From Sipunculus nudus (lineage: Eukaryota; Annelida; Sipuncula; Golfingiida; Sipunculidae): DNA of 64,000 nucleotides. Position 1 is the stretch's first letter. Each line of letters opens with the position of its first letter. The stretch is from contig CM049306.1 of NCBI GenBank assembly GCA_026874595.1, positions 90,435,142 through 90,499,141 on the forward strand, given 5' to 3'. Made by a program: the position numbers and the translations under genes. A model generated the notes under the pieces. That model saw only the letters and a program-made list of their open reading frames with translations, did no database searches and was not told the DNA's origin. This document shows, piece after piece, positions 63,770 to 64,000 of the stretch.

Positions 63770-64000
63770 CTTAAAAGATAACGTAAAATATTTACCTTTT
63801 GAATGTCAACGTTTCTGTCATTGAGTATACAGTAAGAGAAAATACGCAACTTCAGGAAAGTGCCATTATCGTAATAATAAAACGCAAAATTGAGAGCGAA
63901 GAACGTTTGCATACATCAGTATATATATATATATATAGAATACTGTAAAGTATCTGATAAAATATATGTCTGACTAAGATAATCATTAATAATACACGTT

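Overview
The window is a stretch of an AT-rich, intron-rich animal genome, most likely a mollusc and probably a bivalve. I infer this from the invertebrate type of ferlin gene, the tRNA-like SINEs, and the abundant Helitron-like repeats carrying GTCCGTC runs and long tandem cores; no species can be named. Almost all reliable coding sequence belongs to one plus-strand gene covering about 613-51731: the C-terminal two thirds of a type-I (DysF-containing) ferlin, an orthologue-like relative of vertebrate dysferlin/myoferlin. The 5' part (C2A-C2C, FerI, FerA) must lie upstream of position 1.

I could place 38 GT-AG exons plus two alternative last exons. Taken together (distal last exon) they give one uninterrupted frame of 4266 nt (1421 residues plus stop). 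In order they encode: FerB (613-1818); the DysF repeats (about 3383-7112); a short linker built from tiny exons (7622-11174); C2D (12161-13522, with linker exon 15947-15988); C2E (23968-25415); a long linker with a run of small, lysine/arginine-rich, phase-0 exons (27055-32634) that look like cassette exons; the conserved pre-C2F module (34869-35782); C2F (37014-38554); a connecting segment (39689-40348); C2G (41111-44124); a juxtamembrane segment (47782-47891); and a single transmembrane helix (48546-48693) followed by a very short tail from one of two alternative final exons (50021-50059 or 51696-51731). The product should be a tail-anchored, Ca2+/phospholipid-binding membrane fusion and repair protein. 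C2D, C2F and C2G keep acidic Ca2+-loop residues; C2E does not.

The introns are full of mobile DNA. Five internally repeated elements (18957-22086 with a second one, 21002-21903, nested in it; 25457-26511; 28910-30195; 44306-47203) share one architecture: a palindromic left end, a short subterminal inverted repeat, a tandem core with units of about 180-340 bp, a 3' hairpin and a CTAG terminus (CTTG in the outer, older copy). This is the anatomy of non-autonomous Helitrons/Helentrons. Two copies of a MITE (10334-10670, 41405-41718), at least three SINE-like copies, a dispersed unclassified repeat and several minisatellites are also present. Two minisatellites start directly at a 5' splice site and have multiplied the donor sequence.

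Downstream of the ferlin 3' UTR (ending about 54.0 kb) lies a roughly 10-kb region with no gene I can support. It is AT-rich with several higher-complexity, CpG-containing islands (about 55.14-55.76, 56.79-57.42, 60.3-60.8 and 61.05-61.95 kb) that look more like conserved regulatory DNA than exons. Introns not listed individually below (for example 3470-3895, 3976-4327, 4443-4890, 12743-13372, 24067-24525, 24688-25249, 34977-35656, 37170-37760, 37853-38383, 40349-41110, 43408-43927, 47892-48545) hold only AT-rich unique sequence as far as I can see.
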